Origin: Verrucomicrobiaceae bacterium
GTDB taxonomy: Bacteria > Verrucomicrobiota > Verrucomicrobiia > Verrucomicrobiales > Verrucomicrobiaceae
Length of the DNA: 64,000 nt
Reading direction: 5' to 3'
Assembly: GCA_016795485.1 (NCBI GenBank)
Contig: JAEUHM010000034.1
Coordinates: 1 to 64,000 of the forward strand
In this document: positions 34,418 to 42,863 of the stretch, piece after piece
Position numbering within the stretch: position 1 is the stretch's first letter
Layout of the letters: the number at the start of each line of letters is the position of its first letter
Notes under the pieces: generated by a model
Told to the model about the DNA's origin: nothing
Seen by the model: the letters and a program-made list of their open reading frames with translations, nothing else
Databases searched by the model: none
Program-made: the position numbers and the translations under genes

Positions 34418-35005
34418 TCAACGTCGCTTCTTGGAGCCAACCAACGGTACGCTGTGAATCTCAAACGGGCCCGCAGTGGCACTATCAAACTCTGCGGCGG
34501 CTTCCAGACCCGCTTTTACGATGTCTTCCACGTTCTTGAACTTGTCATAGACGGTCTGCATGGCACCAAGTGCATAGTCCCTTCCTGAACCCGCTGCCCA
34601 AAACTTGTGAAACTGCTGGGCTGAGCGATAGGAATAGACCGCAAAGATCCCATGGGCATTTGCTGCCAAGCCATAGAACTGCGTTGTCTCGTACTCATCG
34701 TCTTTCTCGGGGTGCGCACTCATGAAGTATTCCGTCTTCAGGTAATGGTGCGCTACGCGAAACGTTTCAAAGATCGCCTGAGTGGATGAGAAGTCACGTG
34801 GACGCTCTGGATTGGAGAAGTAGCTTTGCATTACAACCAAGCTCGCCGAGGTCCCAGTGAGGCCAACATAGGTATCACCAATCTTCGCTACTTTTGTCTT
34901 GTTGACCACATGGTGGGCCTTCTGCCGCAGTGATCCGAGACAACTGAGCGTGTCTGCTCCAAGACATGCTATTCCATTCTTCTGTGCTACGACGATGGTG
35001 GACAT
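34418..35005 (-). CDS. HslV-like Ntn hydrolase (proteasome-fold)
   Basis: A small threonine-protease-fold protein. After Met removal the N-terminus is STIVVAQKNGIACLGADTLS, aligning with TTIVAVR...GAGDG of HslV; the Lys-region (VVNKTKVAKIGDTYVGLTG) and the C-terminal AAGSGRDYALGAMQTVYD are in the expected order. The mature first residue would be Ser instead of Thr. Length 195 is near HslV (about 175-180). No HslU ATPase is adjacent. It could be a distinct self-processing-free peptidase or an inactive relative. Confidence 0.78.
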   Translation of the reverse strand: MSTIVVAQKNGIACLGADTLSCLGSLRQKAHHVVNKTKVAKIGDTYVGLTGTSASLVVMQSYFSNPERPRDFSSTQAIFETFRVAHHYLKTEYFMSAHPEKDDEYETTQFYGLAANAHGIFAVYSYRSAQQFHKFWAAGSGRDYALGAMQTVYDKFKNVEDIVKAGLEAAAEFDSATAGPFEIHSVPLVGSKKRR

Positions 35006-35026
35006 AAACGATACGTTACTCTGGCC

Positions 35027-35947
35027 TTAGGCTGGGATGTCCGTCAAATCGGATATCATGCCCTCGCAGATGCCCACAGATGTCCAAACCTGTCCCAAAC
35101 AGTTCACCGGCAGTGAGAAATGCCCTTCATTTGGCATCCAATGACGGATAGATGTGGGCACTAAGTCCGCCATGCGAATCCCAAGCTCAATCGGGATCAT
35201 CCTGTCAGCATCTCCATGCCAAAAGTGCACGGGAAATCGAATCTCAGCGAGATTAAATCCCAGCGGACGGAGATAAACGTCAGCATCTACAAGAACAGGT
35301 TCGATGACGCCGCGCCACCCATGAAGGTAACTCCGTGCGATGATCTCCAACTCGCCTTGCTCGACCATTGCGTGACGATCACGCTCTCCAAGCTGATACG
35401 TTAGCATCTGCTTCACAGGGAACTGATCAGCACGGCGCATGGAGACCCATTGACCGACTTCAAACACAGGCTGCAAAAGCCACGGGAAACGATTCCTCAA
35501 CGTGAGCAGCAGTTGGTAGATGGCAGGTAAAACATTCGTACCACCAGCTGCATGAAAGTTAGGCGCGCCACACACGACGGAGGCACTGAGTAAGCGTCCA
35601 GGTAGTTGATGCGCCACAGCCAAGACATAAAGGCCACCTCCCGAGACGCCCATCACGTGAAACTTGTCTACGCCCATCTTGTCCGCCACTTGAGCAACCA
35701 GGGGCGGCCAATCCAAAAGTGTGCGAGTGGGGTCGAAGTCCGATCTGCCCATGCCCGGCCGATCAATGGCTATCACCCGGACCCCACGTTTCAGGGCGAG
35801 TGCATGCGTAGACGCGGCCTGAAGACTACTGGAAGGCCAGCCATGAAAGTAGATCAAAGGAGTTCCAGATGGATCGCCATACTCGCAGAATCCAACAACC
35901 CTTCCATCTGCCAGAGTGCAGGAACTGACTACTTCTCCCGTTGCCAT
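35027..35947 (-). CDS. Alpha/beta hydrolase
   Basis: Hydrolase-fold protein of 306 residues: oxyanion HGWPSSSLQ, nucleophile elbow GVSGGGLYV (Ser), acid in WHGDADRMIP, and His in NEGHFSLP. The start was set at MATGEVVSS; a longer frame overlaps the next gene more deeply. The start overlaps the end of the H3TH gene by 19 bp, so the two are co-transcribed. The substrate is not evident; an esterase or a haloalkane-type enzyme is equally possible. Confidence 0.9.
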   Translation of the reverse strand: MATGEVVSSCTLADGRVVGFCEYGDPSGTPLIYFHGWPSSSLQAASTHALALKRGVRVIAIDRPGMGRSDFDPTRTLLDWPPLVAQVADKMGVDKFHVMGVSGGGLYVLAVAHQLPGRLLSASVVCGAPNFHAAGGTNVLPAIYQLLLTLRNRFPWLLQPVFEVGQWVSMRRADQFPVKQMLTYQLGERDRHAMVEQGELEIIARSYLHGWRGVIEPVLVDADVYLRPLGFNLAEIRFPVHFWHGDADRMIPIELGIRMADLVPTSIRHWMPNEGHFSLPVNCLGQVWTSVGICEGMISDLTDIPA

Positions 35948-36990
35948 CTTTTGATATCGACGAGTTCTCTGGCCTGCTCCTGCCACTTGTCCTTGATGGG
36001 GCGCTGCTTGATACCGGGTAGGTTCATGATCACGTCAATCTCTGTAGCAGTCCATGCGGCAACCTGCATAAATGTGCAAACGCCCACATCCAAAAGTTGT
36101 TTCTGAATGCCCGCCTTGATGCCCCGGATCTCAGTGAGATCGTCAGGATCAGCTGCAAGCGAATCTATGCGAGCGAGAGTGGCTGCGATCATGGTAGCAC
36201 GTGCTTCCAGCACCTTCCGCTTTTCCTCAGACTTGGCTTTTGCGGTCATCTCTCTCAAGTCAGACAAGAGCGCTGAGAGTTTCTCAGCATCAGGCTTCGG
36301 CCCTTCTCTCAATGGAGCGCGGTGACGAGCAATATCTTCGATAGGCCGTGTGGGCGCCGGCGGAAACTCAAACTCGTCATCAGGCTCAATTGGCTCGACG
36401 GGCGGATGGACGACCGGAGTTGAAAACAGTTTGCTGGGCAGCGGTTTTTGGGCGGGCACCTCGGTCAAGGTGGGCGTTGCAGTTTCTACTATCGGGACTG
36501 ATGCCTCAGGAGTTGGTTCGTGTGACGAGTCATCTCTCACTCGGCTTAAGGCTTCGTCCAAGTCAGTGCGCAACTGAGACTCTGACTTCTCTAGCTCCAC
36601 GACTCGCAACCGGAGCGTTTCGTACTCTGCAGATACCCGTTGAGCACGCTCCAGTTGTTCTTGCAGACCACGGGCACGATTCAGGGCTTCAGATGCCTGG
36701 CGCTCCGCCTCGTCTCGCTGTTGCAGTGCCGCGAGACACTGTTCCTCAGCAGCCTTGTCATCCGCAGAGACAGTGGCGGTCGTGGCTTTAGTCTGATCTA
36801 GTTGTTCCTGCAAACGGGCGCGTAAATCGTGCTCGGCATCGAGCTTTGCCAAAAGGTGCGCGCGTTCCATGCGAGCTGCCCATGACCGCAGCAGCCAGGC
36901 AATAACTGCGGCAAGCACGCTGCCTACGAGGACCAGCAAGGCCACTTGGTAGCTTAGAAATATCAGGTCAAAGTTCATCCAGACTATCAA
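35929..36990 (-). CDS. Membrane-anchored coiled-coil protein with C-terminal helix-hairpin-helix
   Basis: An N-terminal TM helix (VALLVLVGSVLAAVIAWLL) is followed by a long coiled coil (about 40-150), an acidic Pro-rich linker, and a helix-hairpin-helix module (DDLTEIRGIKAGIQKQLLDV ... IMNLPGIKQRPIKDKW) like the H3TH domain often labelled predicted 5' nuclease. Only the DNA-binding helices are present; no nuclease core is visible. It lies 6 bp after the BON-like gene. It may tether DNA to the membrane, which is inference. Confidence 0.75.
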   Translation of the reverse strand: MIVWMNFDLIFLSYQVALLVLVGSVLAAVIAWLLRSWAARMERAHLLAKLDAEHDLRARLQEQLDQTKATTATVSADDKAAEEQCLAALQQRDEAERQASEALNRARGLQEQLERAQRVSAEYETLRLRVVELEKSESQLRTDLDEALSRVRDDSSHEPTPEASVPIVETATPTLTEVPAQKPLPSKLFSTPVVHPPVEPIEPDDEFEFPPAPTRPIEDIARHRAPLREGPKPDAEKLSALLSDLREMTAKAKSEEKRKVLEARATMIAATLARIDSLAADPDDLTEIRGIKAGIQKQLLDVGVCTFMQVAAWTATEIDVIMNLPGIKQRPIKDKWQEQARELVDIKRWQREK

Positions 36991-36996
36991 ACTTGG

Positions 36997-38631
36997 TTAC
37001 TGAGGCCCAATGATCTGCGGGGGAATGCCTACAGGAGCCGTTCGCTCAAACACTCGGAAGTGCGCCATTAAAGCAGGTGCTACATCAAGCACTTCTGGCA
37101 TCACGAGATTTACAGGAAAGTCCTTCGGGAGCAACCCACTCGCTGCAAGCGTCTGCGCTTCCAAAAGCGAGGCTCGCGCGGATTTGGTGGACCAAGGCTC
37201 TCCAACGACGGCAAACGCAAGCAAGCCGGAGGTATCTGCACCGGGCGCAACGGGCAGCAGGCCCAGTGTCTGTAGCGGAGATTCTCCTGCCTCACACTGC
37301 GTGTCGACTTCTATTTGGATATCAGCCTCTAGTTGAGGATACCGCTTGCGAACTGCCTGCTCGGCCTGTGTTCTCAACGCCTCATTTGGCACGCAACCCC
37401 GCACAAACACATCCAAGCCGGCAAAAGCCAGGAACAAATGTGCCGGATACCTCTTCGGAGCATGAGTCACTGGCTCGCTTGCGATCGAATACACCCAAAT
37501 CGCAGCATCAGCTACGTCAACGATCATCAGGCGATGATCAACCGATGCTGGTAGCATGGCGGGCATGATCGTGTTAGCATCCTCCACATCAATCTCGGCT
37601 AGTGGAACCACCTTCCAGCCATCCTGAATGGAACCGACCGCCACCCACCGAGCCAGATTACCTTCCGGTAGACTGGGCATGGCCTCAATAAGTGGCCGAA
37701 TATCGGGCTCTGGCTTTCTTCGGTCCGATATTCGCAGTTGATTGATAACTCGTCTTGATCCCGCCAACTGGCCGACTCGTTGTAGAAATAAATCTCGCGC
37801 CGTGGGAATCGCCAACTCTCCACGAACGAGAATGGTGTCAGCCCGCACCGCCATGACGACATGCCCTGGGGCAAGCTGCTGGCTCTTGGTCTCCATTTCC
37901 CGCTTGGCTATCGCTTGGTCACGTAAAGATTGCAGCCGGATCACCTCTCCTGCTAGTTGCTCATTCCAAAGACTGTCGCTGATACCGAAATCCTGGAGCG
38001 CACGCCTTAGACGTTCACGAGGCAATCCCAAGTCCAGCGGCTTCCAAGCACTACCCCACTGCGCTATGGCTAGCACTCCTTCACGAGCTCGACCCATTTT
38101 GACAATCTCCTCTACTGCACTTGTGTCAGTCAACTCTTCCTCCCGGACCACCGCCTCGGCATCTGCTTCAAGCCTTGAAACAATGTTTACTCCACCAAAC
38201 ACGGGCCTCAGTTGACTGGCTATCCGCAAGGCCTCGGCATCATCGTTCACAACCCCATAGATCGTGGCTTGAGTGGCATCTGCCAAGACGATCCCCCACC
38301 CGCTACTACGGCTGTCAATCCGAACCGCATCGCCATTCACAGCCCTCATTGCGCTCAATGAGGTCCCGCGAGACCAACTACTGTTAAGTCGGGCACTTTC
38401 CTGAAGCAACCGAGTCACCTTTGTTAGGTCCGCACTCTCCCGAACCGTTCCACTCAGATACACGTTCTGTCCGCGCACAGAGGCTGCTAATCCAGGGTGT
38501 TCCTCACTGACTTGATCCAGCAATCCAGCCACGGATGCCTGCAACTCCCCCTGAATGCCGAGAGCTGACCACCATGAACCCATCAGCCAGAGCGCGGCCC
38601 ATGCCACAGAGACGATGATGGGTAGTTTCAT
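36997..38631 (-). CDS. Exported protein with BON-like repeats
   Basis: A 544-residue protein with an N-terminal signal anchor (LPIIVSVAWAALWLMGSWWS). The first 150 residues read like one or two BON domains (VRGQNVYLSGTVRESADL and the GVVNDDAEALRIASQLRPVF / GGVNIVS unit), and later parts repeat the pattern (MAVRADTILVRGELAIPTARD; AFAGLDVFVRGCVPNEALRT). BON domains bind membrane or phospholipid. It precedes the H3TH coiled-coil gene by 6 bp and was probably selected as a pair with it. The assignment is from pattern only. Confidence 0.65.
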   Translation of the reverse strand: MKLPIIVSVAWAALWLMGSWWSALGIQGELQASVAGLLDQVSEEHPGLAASVRGQNVYLSGTVRESADLTKVTRLLQESARLNSSWSRGTSLSAMRAVNGDAVRIDSRSSGWGIVLADATQATIYGVVNDDAEALRIASQLRPVFGGVNIVSRLEADAEAVVREEELTDTSAVEEIVKMGRAREGVLAIAQWGSAWKPLDLGLPRERLRRALQDFGISDSLWNEQLAGEVIRLQSLRDQAIAKREMETKSQQLAPGHVVMAVRADTILVRGELAIPTARDLFLQRVGQLAGSRRVINQLRISDRRKPEPDIRPLIEAMPSLPEGNLARWVAVGSIQDGWKVVPLAEIDVEDANTIMPAMLPASVDHRLMIVDVADAAIWVYSIASEPVTHAPKRYPAHLFLAFAGLDVFVRGCVPNEALRTQAEQAVRKRYPQLEADIQIEVDTQCEAGESPLQTLGLLPVAPGADTSGLLAFAVVGEPWSTKSARASLLEAQTLAASGLLPKDFPVNLVMPEVLDVAPALMAHFRVFERTAPVGIPPQIIGPQ

Positions 38632-38728
38632 GCCAGAGACGAATCATCTCCTTAACGCCGACACCGCTTCCCGGAAAGAAAAATCTCGAACCTGCCTCCC
38701 GTTGGTCCTTCGGAGCGTAACTTGAGCC

Positions 38729-39349
38729 GTGGAATCACCCCAGAAAGCGAGCCTTAAACTGCCTGATGAACTGCCGCTCATCGTCTTGAGCGACTGCTTT
38801 CATTTCCCGCAGTGCGTCCTGCCTCTCTACATCTTCGAGGAGCGGTATCGCGCCATGTTAGCTCATGCTCTCCGCACTCATCGCATGTTCGGCGTTGGAG
38901 TGCGCGTCCGGCGGAACTCAGATGACATTTTGCCCGTTACCACGGTGGGACTCATCAGCGCTTGTGTGACCCAAAATGACGGGACCTCGCATCTTCTGCT
39001 CCACGGCCTAAAACGGGCTCGGATTACCGGCTTCAGCCAGGATGGACCATTCAAGATCGCCCAGATTGAGAAAATGGAGTGCCCTCAGGCCAGTTCGGAA
39101 CGCATCAAGACCCTCCGAAGCCAAGTCATGGCTTCCCTTCCCGTCTGCCAGTTAGGCGCTGAGCAGGCCATGCGTCAGTTGTGCGACAAACTCTTGAGCA
39201 CCGACTGCCCCGAGGCTCTGTGTGACATCCTCACTTACCATTTCGTGAACAGTCCCCGCACACTAGCCAAATCCCTCACAGAACCCTGCCTGGAAAAGCG
39301 ATACCAGATCCTTCTGAACGAACTCCGGTCCGACTCGGAGCCTGAATAA
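38729..39349 (+). CDS. Stand-alone Lon N-terminal (LON substrate-binding) domain protein
   Basis: 206 residues with the LAN domain opening ELPLIVLSDCFHFPQCVLPL, then YIFEERYRAML and GLISACVTQNDGTSHLLLHG. The ATPase and protease parts of Lon are absent. Single-domain versions are known and may act as adaptors. The start is a GTG with a short leader. SurE begins 5 bp after the stop, so they are one operon. Confidence 0.9.
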   Translation: MESPQKASLKLPDELPLIVLSDCFHFPQCVLPLYIFEERYRAMLAHALRTHRMFGVGVRVRRNSDDILPVTTVGLISACVTQNDGTSHLLLHGLKRARITGFSQDGPFKIAQIEKMECPQASSERIKTLRSQVMASLPVCQLGAEQAMRQLCDKLLSTDCPEALCDILTYHFVNSPRTLAKSLTEPCLEKRYQILLNELRSDSEPE

Positions 39350-39354
39350 TCCAG

Positions 39355-40062
39355 ATGCATCTGTTGTTAACGAACGATGACGGCATCGAGGCACCTGGCC
39401 TCCTTGCCCTCGAGCAAGTCTGCCGCACACTCGGACACAGAGTGAGCGTGGTAGCTCCAGCTTCTGAACAATCCATGTGCGGACATCGCGTCACGACGTA
39501 TTCACCTATCAAGGTGGCATCCATCACAGCGGATCGCTGGGCCGTGAGCGGAACGCCTGCTGATTGTGTCCGCATCGCACTCTTCGGACTAGGATTGACA
39601 CCTGACGCCGTTTTTTCTGGCATCAATGCGGGTGGTAACCTTGGCCAGGACATTTACATTTCTGGCACGTGTGCGGGAGCGAGAGAGGCGGCGTATTATG
39701 GAGTCCGGGCGGCTGCGTTCTCCCACTATCTTGTCCGGGACCTGGCCGTGAACTGGTCGCAAATCCAAAGCTGGCTCCCTGAGCTCACCACACGCGTCCT
39801 AGCACAGAACACCAGCCGCGGTGCATGGACCAACATCAACTTCCCGCACCTGCCCGGCGAGAACGTTCCGCTGCCCGACATTAGGACGACAACTCCTGAG
39901 GCCCGTCCCCTGGGGGTGTCGTACGATGTCACTCCTGCTGAGGCACTAGATTGCCATTCCTTTCAATACTCAGCTCGATATGCTGACCGGCCCCGCACTC
40001 CAGGCTCAGACGTGGATGTCGTGTTTGGTGGGGCTATCTCATGGTCAGAAATGACGATCTGA
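39355..40062 (+). CDS. surE: 5'/3'-nucleotidase SurE
   Basis: Metal-dependent nucleotidase that acts in stationary-phase survival and RNA salvage. MHLLLTNDDGIEAPGLLALE holds the Asp-Asp metal pair, followed by SVVAPASEQSMCGHRVT (the S and G residues that bind phosphate) and DAVFSGINAGGNLGQDIYIS (N in GxN). Length 235 is a little under the usual 250. It is coupled with the LonN-like gene upstream. Confidence 0.96.
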   Translation: MHLLLTNDDGIEAPGLLALEQVCRTLGHRVSVVAPASEQSMCGHRVTTYSPIKVASITADRWAVSGTPADCVRIALFGLGLTPDAVFSGINAGGNLGQDIYISGTCAGAREAAYYGVRAAAFSHYLVRDLAVNWSQIQSWLPELTTRVLAQNTSRGAWTNINFPHLPGENVPLPDIRTTTPEARPLGVSYDVTPAEALDCHSFQYSARYADRPRTPGSDVDVVFGGAISWSEMTI

Positions 40063-40072
40063 AGCGAGTGCG

Positions 40073-41614
40073 CTAAACATTTGCTTGCCGCCGGATCGAC
40101 TCCGCTTGCTCATGAATCGCCACACGCTGAGCTTCACTCAGCCGCAGCGCGTTCTTCACCTGCATACCCATGCGGGGATTCTTATTGAGCAGTGGAAGAT
40201 GTCTGAGCAGATAGTCCCAATACAAAGTAGTGAACGGACACGCATCTGCACCAGTGCTCTTGTCTGGCTTAAAGCGGCAACCACCGCAGTAGTTGCTCAT
40301 CCGCTGGACGTATTTGCCACTCGCGATGTAGGGCTTGCTCGCCATCACACCACCATCAGCATATTGCGACATCCCAAGCGTGTTCGGCAGTTCTACCCAC
40401 TCAATGGCATCCACGTACACGGCCAGATACCACTCATGGACACGCCTTGGATCCACGCCTAACAACAGACAGTAAAGTCCCGTGATCATCAGGCGCTGAA
40501 TGTGATGTGCATACCCGTATCGCAATGTCTGCTGAATGGTGTCCCTCAGACAAGCCATCTCAGTCTTCCCCGTCCAAAAAAAGTCTGGCAGTGGCTCATA
40601 CGCACTCATCGCGTTCCGCTCCACATAGCTAGGCATGAACTTCCAGTAAACGCCCCTCACATACTCCCGCCAACCCAATATCTGGCGGATGAAACCCTCC
40701 ACGGCTTCTAACGGTGCTTTTCCGTGATGGAAGGCCTGTTCAGCAGCGGCGATCACCTTTCTTGGGTCCAGCAACTTCAGATTCATTGCCGCACTCAAAC
40801 GTGAGTGATAAAGCCATGGCTCATTCGTCCACATGGCGTCCTGATATTTGCCAAACTCTGGCAAACGATGCTCAATGAAGTCTGCAAGCGCCTCATCTGC
40901 TTGCTCTGGAGTCACTGGCCAATCGAAGTCCTCAAGTGCGCCGGGGTGCTTGGCAAACCGCTCGTTCACCATCTCAATCACCTTTCGCGTCACGGCGTCT
41001 GGAGCGAATCGTTTTGGCTTCGGTTTCAACAAATCAGGCCCGCTACTGCCAAACGAGCCTCGATTCTCTGCATCGTAGTTCCATTTTCCACCCACCGGCT
41101 GACCTTGCTTCATCAGCACACCCGTGCGCTGACGCATTTCACGGTAAAAGAACTCCATCCTCAGTTGCTTTCGCCCTTTGGTGTGAGCTTCAAACTCTTC
41201 CTCTGAGCACAGAAAGTGCCGGTCCTCACGCACTTCCAGCTCCACACTCTTCTTCGCGCACACCGCACGTAGATCCTGATCCACCTGCCACTCGCCAGCT
41301 TTGACCATGATGACCTTTCCTGGCCTATGTTGAGCGAGTGAAGCACGCAGCGCCTCCACAAAACTCTGTGCCTCAGCTTGAGCCATCTCTCGATACAGCA
41401 CCCGCCATCCCCTTGCGGTGAGAGCATCTCTGAAGTGTCTCATCGCGGCCACGAACATCGCAATCCTCGCCTTCACACTCCACACCTTCACCGATTCCTC
41501 CGCCACTTCAGCCATCCACACGGCGTCCACCCTTGGGTCAAATCCGTCGAACGCAGCGGAGTCTTGGTTGAGTTGATCACCGAGCACGATGACCAAGTGG
41601 CGGATGGGTTTCAT
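40073..41614 (-). CDS. Iron-sulfur bacterial photolyase-like protein (FeS-BCP group)
   Basis: Flavoprotein of the FeS-BCP cryptochrome/photolyase group, 513 residues, starting HLVIVLGDQLN. Four Cys in the right places (ACLRDTI, the pair NYCGGC and ADACPF) should hold a [4Fe-4S] cluster. The C-terminal FAD region has the typical GYAHHIQRLMITGLYCLL and GMSQYADGGVM. Members repair (6-4) photoproducts. It follows recF by 48 bp on the same strand. A second, CPD-type photolyase is encoded near the right end of the window. Confidence 0.93.
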   Translation of the reverse strand: MKPIRHLVIVLGDQLNQDSAAFDGFDPRVDAVWMAEVAEESVKVWSVKARIAMFVAAMRHFRDALTARGWRVLYREMAQAEAQSFVEALRASLAQHRPGKVIMVKAGEWQVDQDLRAVCAKKSVELEVREDRHFLCSEEEFEAHTKGRKQLRMEFFYREMRQRTGVLMKQGQPVGGKWNYDAENRGSFGSSGPDLLKPKPKRFAPDAVTRKVIEMVNERFAKHPGALEDFDWPVTPEQADEALADFIEHRLPEFGKYQDAMWTNEPWLYHSRLSAAMNLKLLDPRKVIAAAEQAFHHGKAPLEAVEGFIRQILGWREYVRGVYWKFMPSYVERNAMSAYEPLPDFFWTGKTEMACLRDTIQQTLRYGYAHHIQRLMITGLYCLLLGVDPRRVHEWYLAVYVDAIEWVELPNTLGMSQYADGGVMASKPYIASGKYVQRMSNYCGGCRFKPDKSTGADACPFTTLYWDYLLRHLPLLNKNPRMGMQVKNALRLSEAQRVAIHEQAESIRRQANV

Positions 41615-41662
41615 GTGCCATCTTTTACGCTCACCATGAGCCTCCAGACGCCTTGTGGAATG

Positions 41663-42724
41663 CTATTTGACCAGTTTCAGCGAACCCGCGTCTACATCAT
41701 AAATGATCGCATCCTTTTGCTGCTCTACCCAGTCACCACCCGTAGTCGTTACGACTCGCTGGCTCCCTTGAGGCAGATTCTCCATCAGCAATTGCCGTCG
41801 TGTCGCATCCAGTTCACCAAACACATCGTCCATGAGCAGAAGCGGTGCTTCACCACGCCTATTCTCCAACACACGAGCCTGGGCTAGTTTTAGCGCGACA
41901 GAGAGCGAGCGCTGCTGACCCTCCGAGGCAAAGCTCCCGGCATCGCGCTCATGCAAACCGATCCACAAATCATCGCGATGCGGGCCCACGGCCGTCGTGC
42001 GCGTTCGCTGCTCCTGTTCGCGCTGGTCTACGAGTTGCTCAAACAGACCTCCCGCTTCTGCACCACGCACCAATCTCACCCCAAGTTCTTCTTTTCCCAT
42101 GCTCAGAGCCTCCAGCGCACGACGCGCGGGCTCTAATGTCGCATCGACCAACTCATTCCTGGCTTGCCAGATGACTTCAGCCGCCTTGTCCATGATCTGC
42201 GCATACGCATCGGCATGTCTCCAGTTGATCTGCGCATCACGCTTCAAAACGTAGTTCCTGGAGCGCAACGCACGCTCATACGTTCTGAGCGCATCCAGAT
42301 AGCCACGCTCGGTTTGGCTCGCGGTGAAGTCCAAATATCGCCGCCGATGCTCCGCACCACCACGGAGTAGGTTCATGTCGCCGTGATCCATCCACACCAC
42401 CACGCCCGATTCCTTCAAATACTCACCCGAACGCCCCATCACGGCACCATTCACTGCCAGACGTCGTTGCCGGGCGGACATTCCACAGCGTAAGGTGTCA
42501 GCACCGTGCACACCCTCTACCATGAATGAAGCCTGCCCGTGGCGTATGAGGTCCGTCCTCGTGGACGTCCTTGGCGACTGGAGCCGCAGCAGCACACACG
42601 CCGCCTCCAGCAGTGACGTTTTGCCCTGTGCGTTCCGACCCCGAAGCACCGTAGTCTCGGGGTGCAACTCCGCCTGCACATGCTCAAAGCAGCGAAAATC
42701 TCTGGCTTCTATTCGGCTCAGCAT
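41663..42724 (-). CDS. recF: DNA replication and repair protein RecF
   Basis: SMC-like ATPase of the RecFOR gap-repair pathway. The chosen ATG gives MLSRIEARDFRCFEHVQ, the standard N-terminus; a 17-codon upstream extension has no homology. Walker A is RGRNAQGKTSLLEAACVLL, the signature FASEGQQRSLSVALKLAQ, and Walker B PLLLMDDVFGELD. It is 354 residues long. Not next to dnaN or gyrB here; instead it pairs with an Fe-S photolyase gene. It diverges from hisS. Confidence 0.96.
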   Translation of the reverse strand: MLSRIEARDFRCFEHVQAELHPETTVLRGRNAQGKTSLLEAACVLLRLQSPRTSTRTDLIRHGQASFMVEGVHGADTLRCGMSARQRRLAVNGAVMGRSGEYLKESGVVVWMDHGDMNLLRGGAEHRRRYLDFTASQTERGYLDALRTYERALRSRNYVLKRDAQINWRHADAYAQIMDKAAEVIWQARNELVDATLEPARRALEALSMGKEELGVRLVRGAEAGGLFEQLVDQREQEQRTRTTAVGPHRDDLWIGLHERDAGSFASEGQQRSLSVALKLAQARVLENRRGEAPLLLMDDVFGELDATRRQLLMENLPQGSQRVVTTTGGDWVEQQKDAIIYDVDAGSLKLVK

Positions 42725-42863
42725 CAGGTCAAACAGGCATCGCGGGTCTAAACGCTGCCTTTCCATCGGCATCAAACCCTGTCAAGAACCAGCCCGCAGC
42801 CTTTCACTTCGTCATTGATTCCAGCCTAGGCTCCGGCACACTGCCCGCCCCCATTTTAGACCC

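Noticed and set aside
34381-34440. Terminator after the HslV-like gene
   Set aside because: GCTCCAAG/CTTGGAGC can pair, but the loop is long and the T-run is distant, so support is weak.
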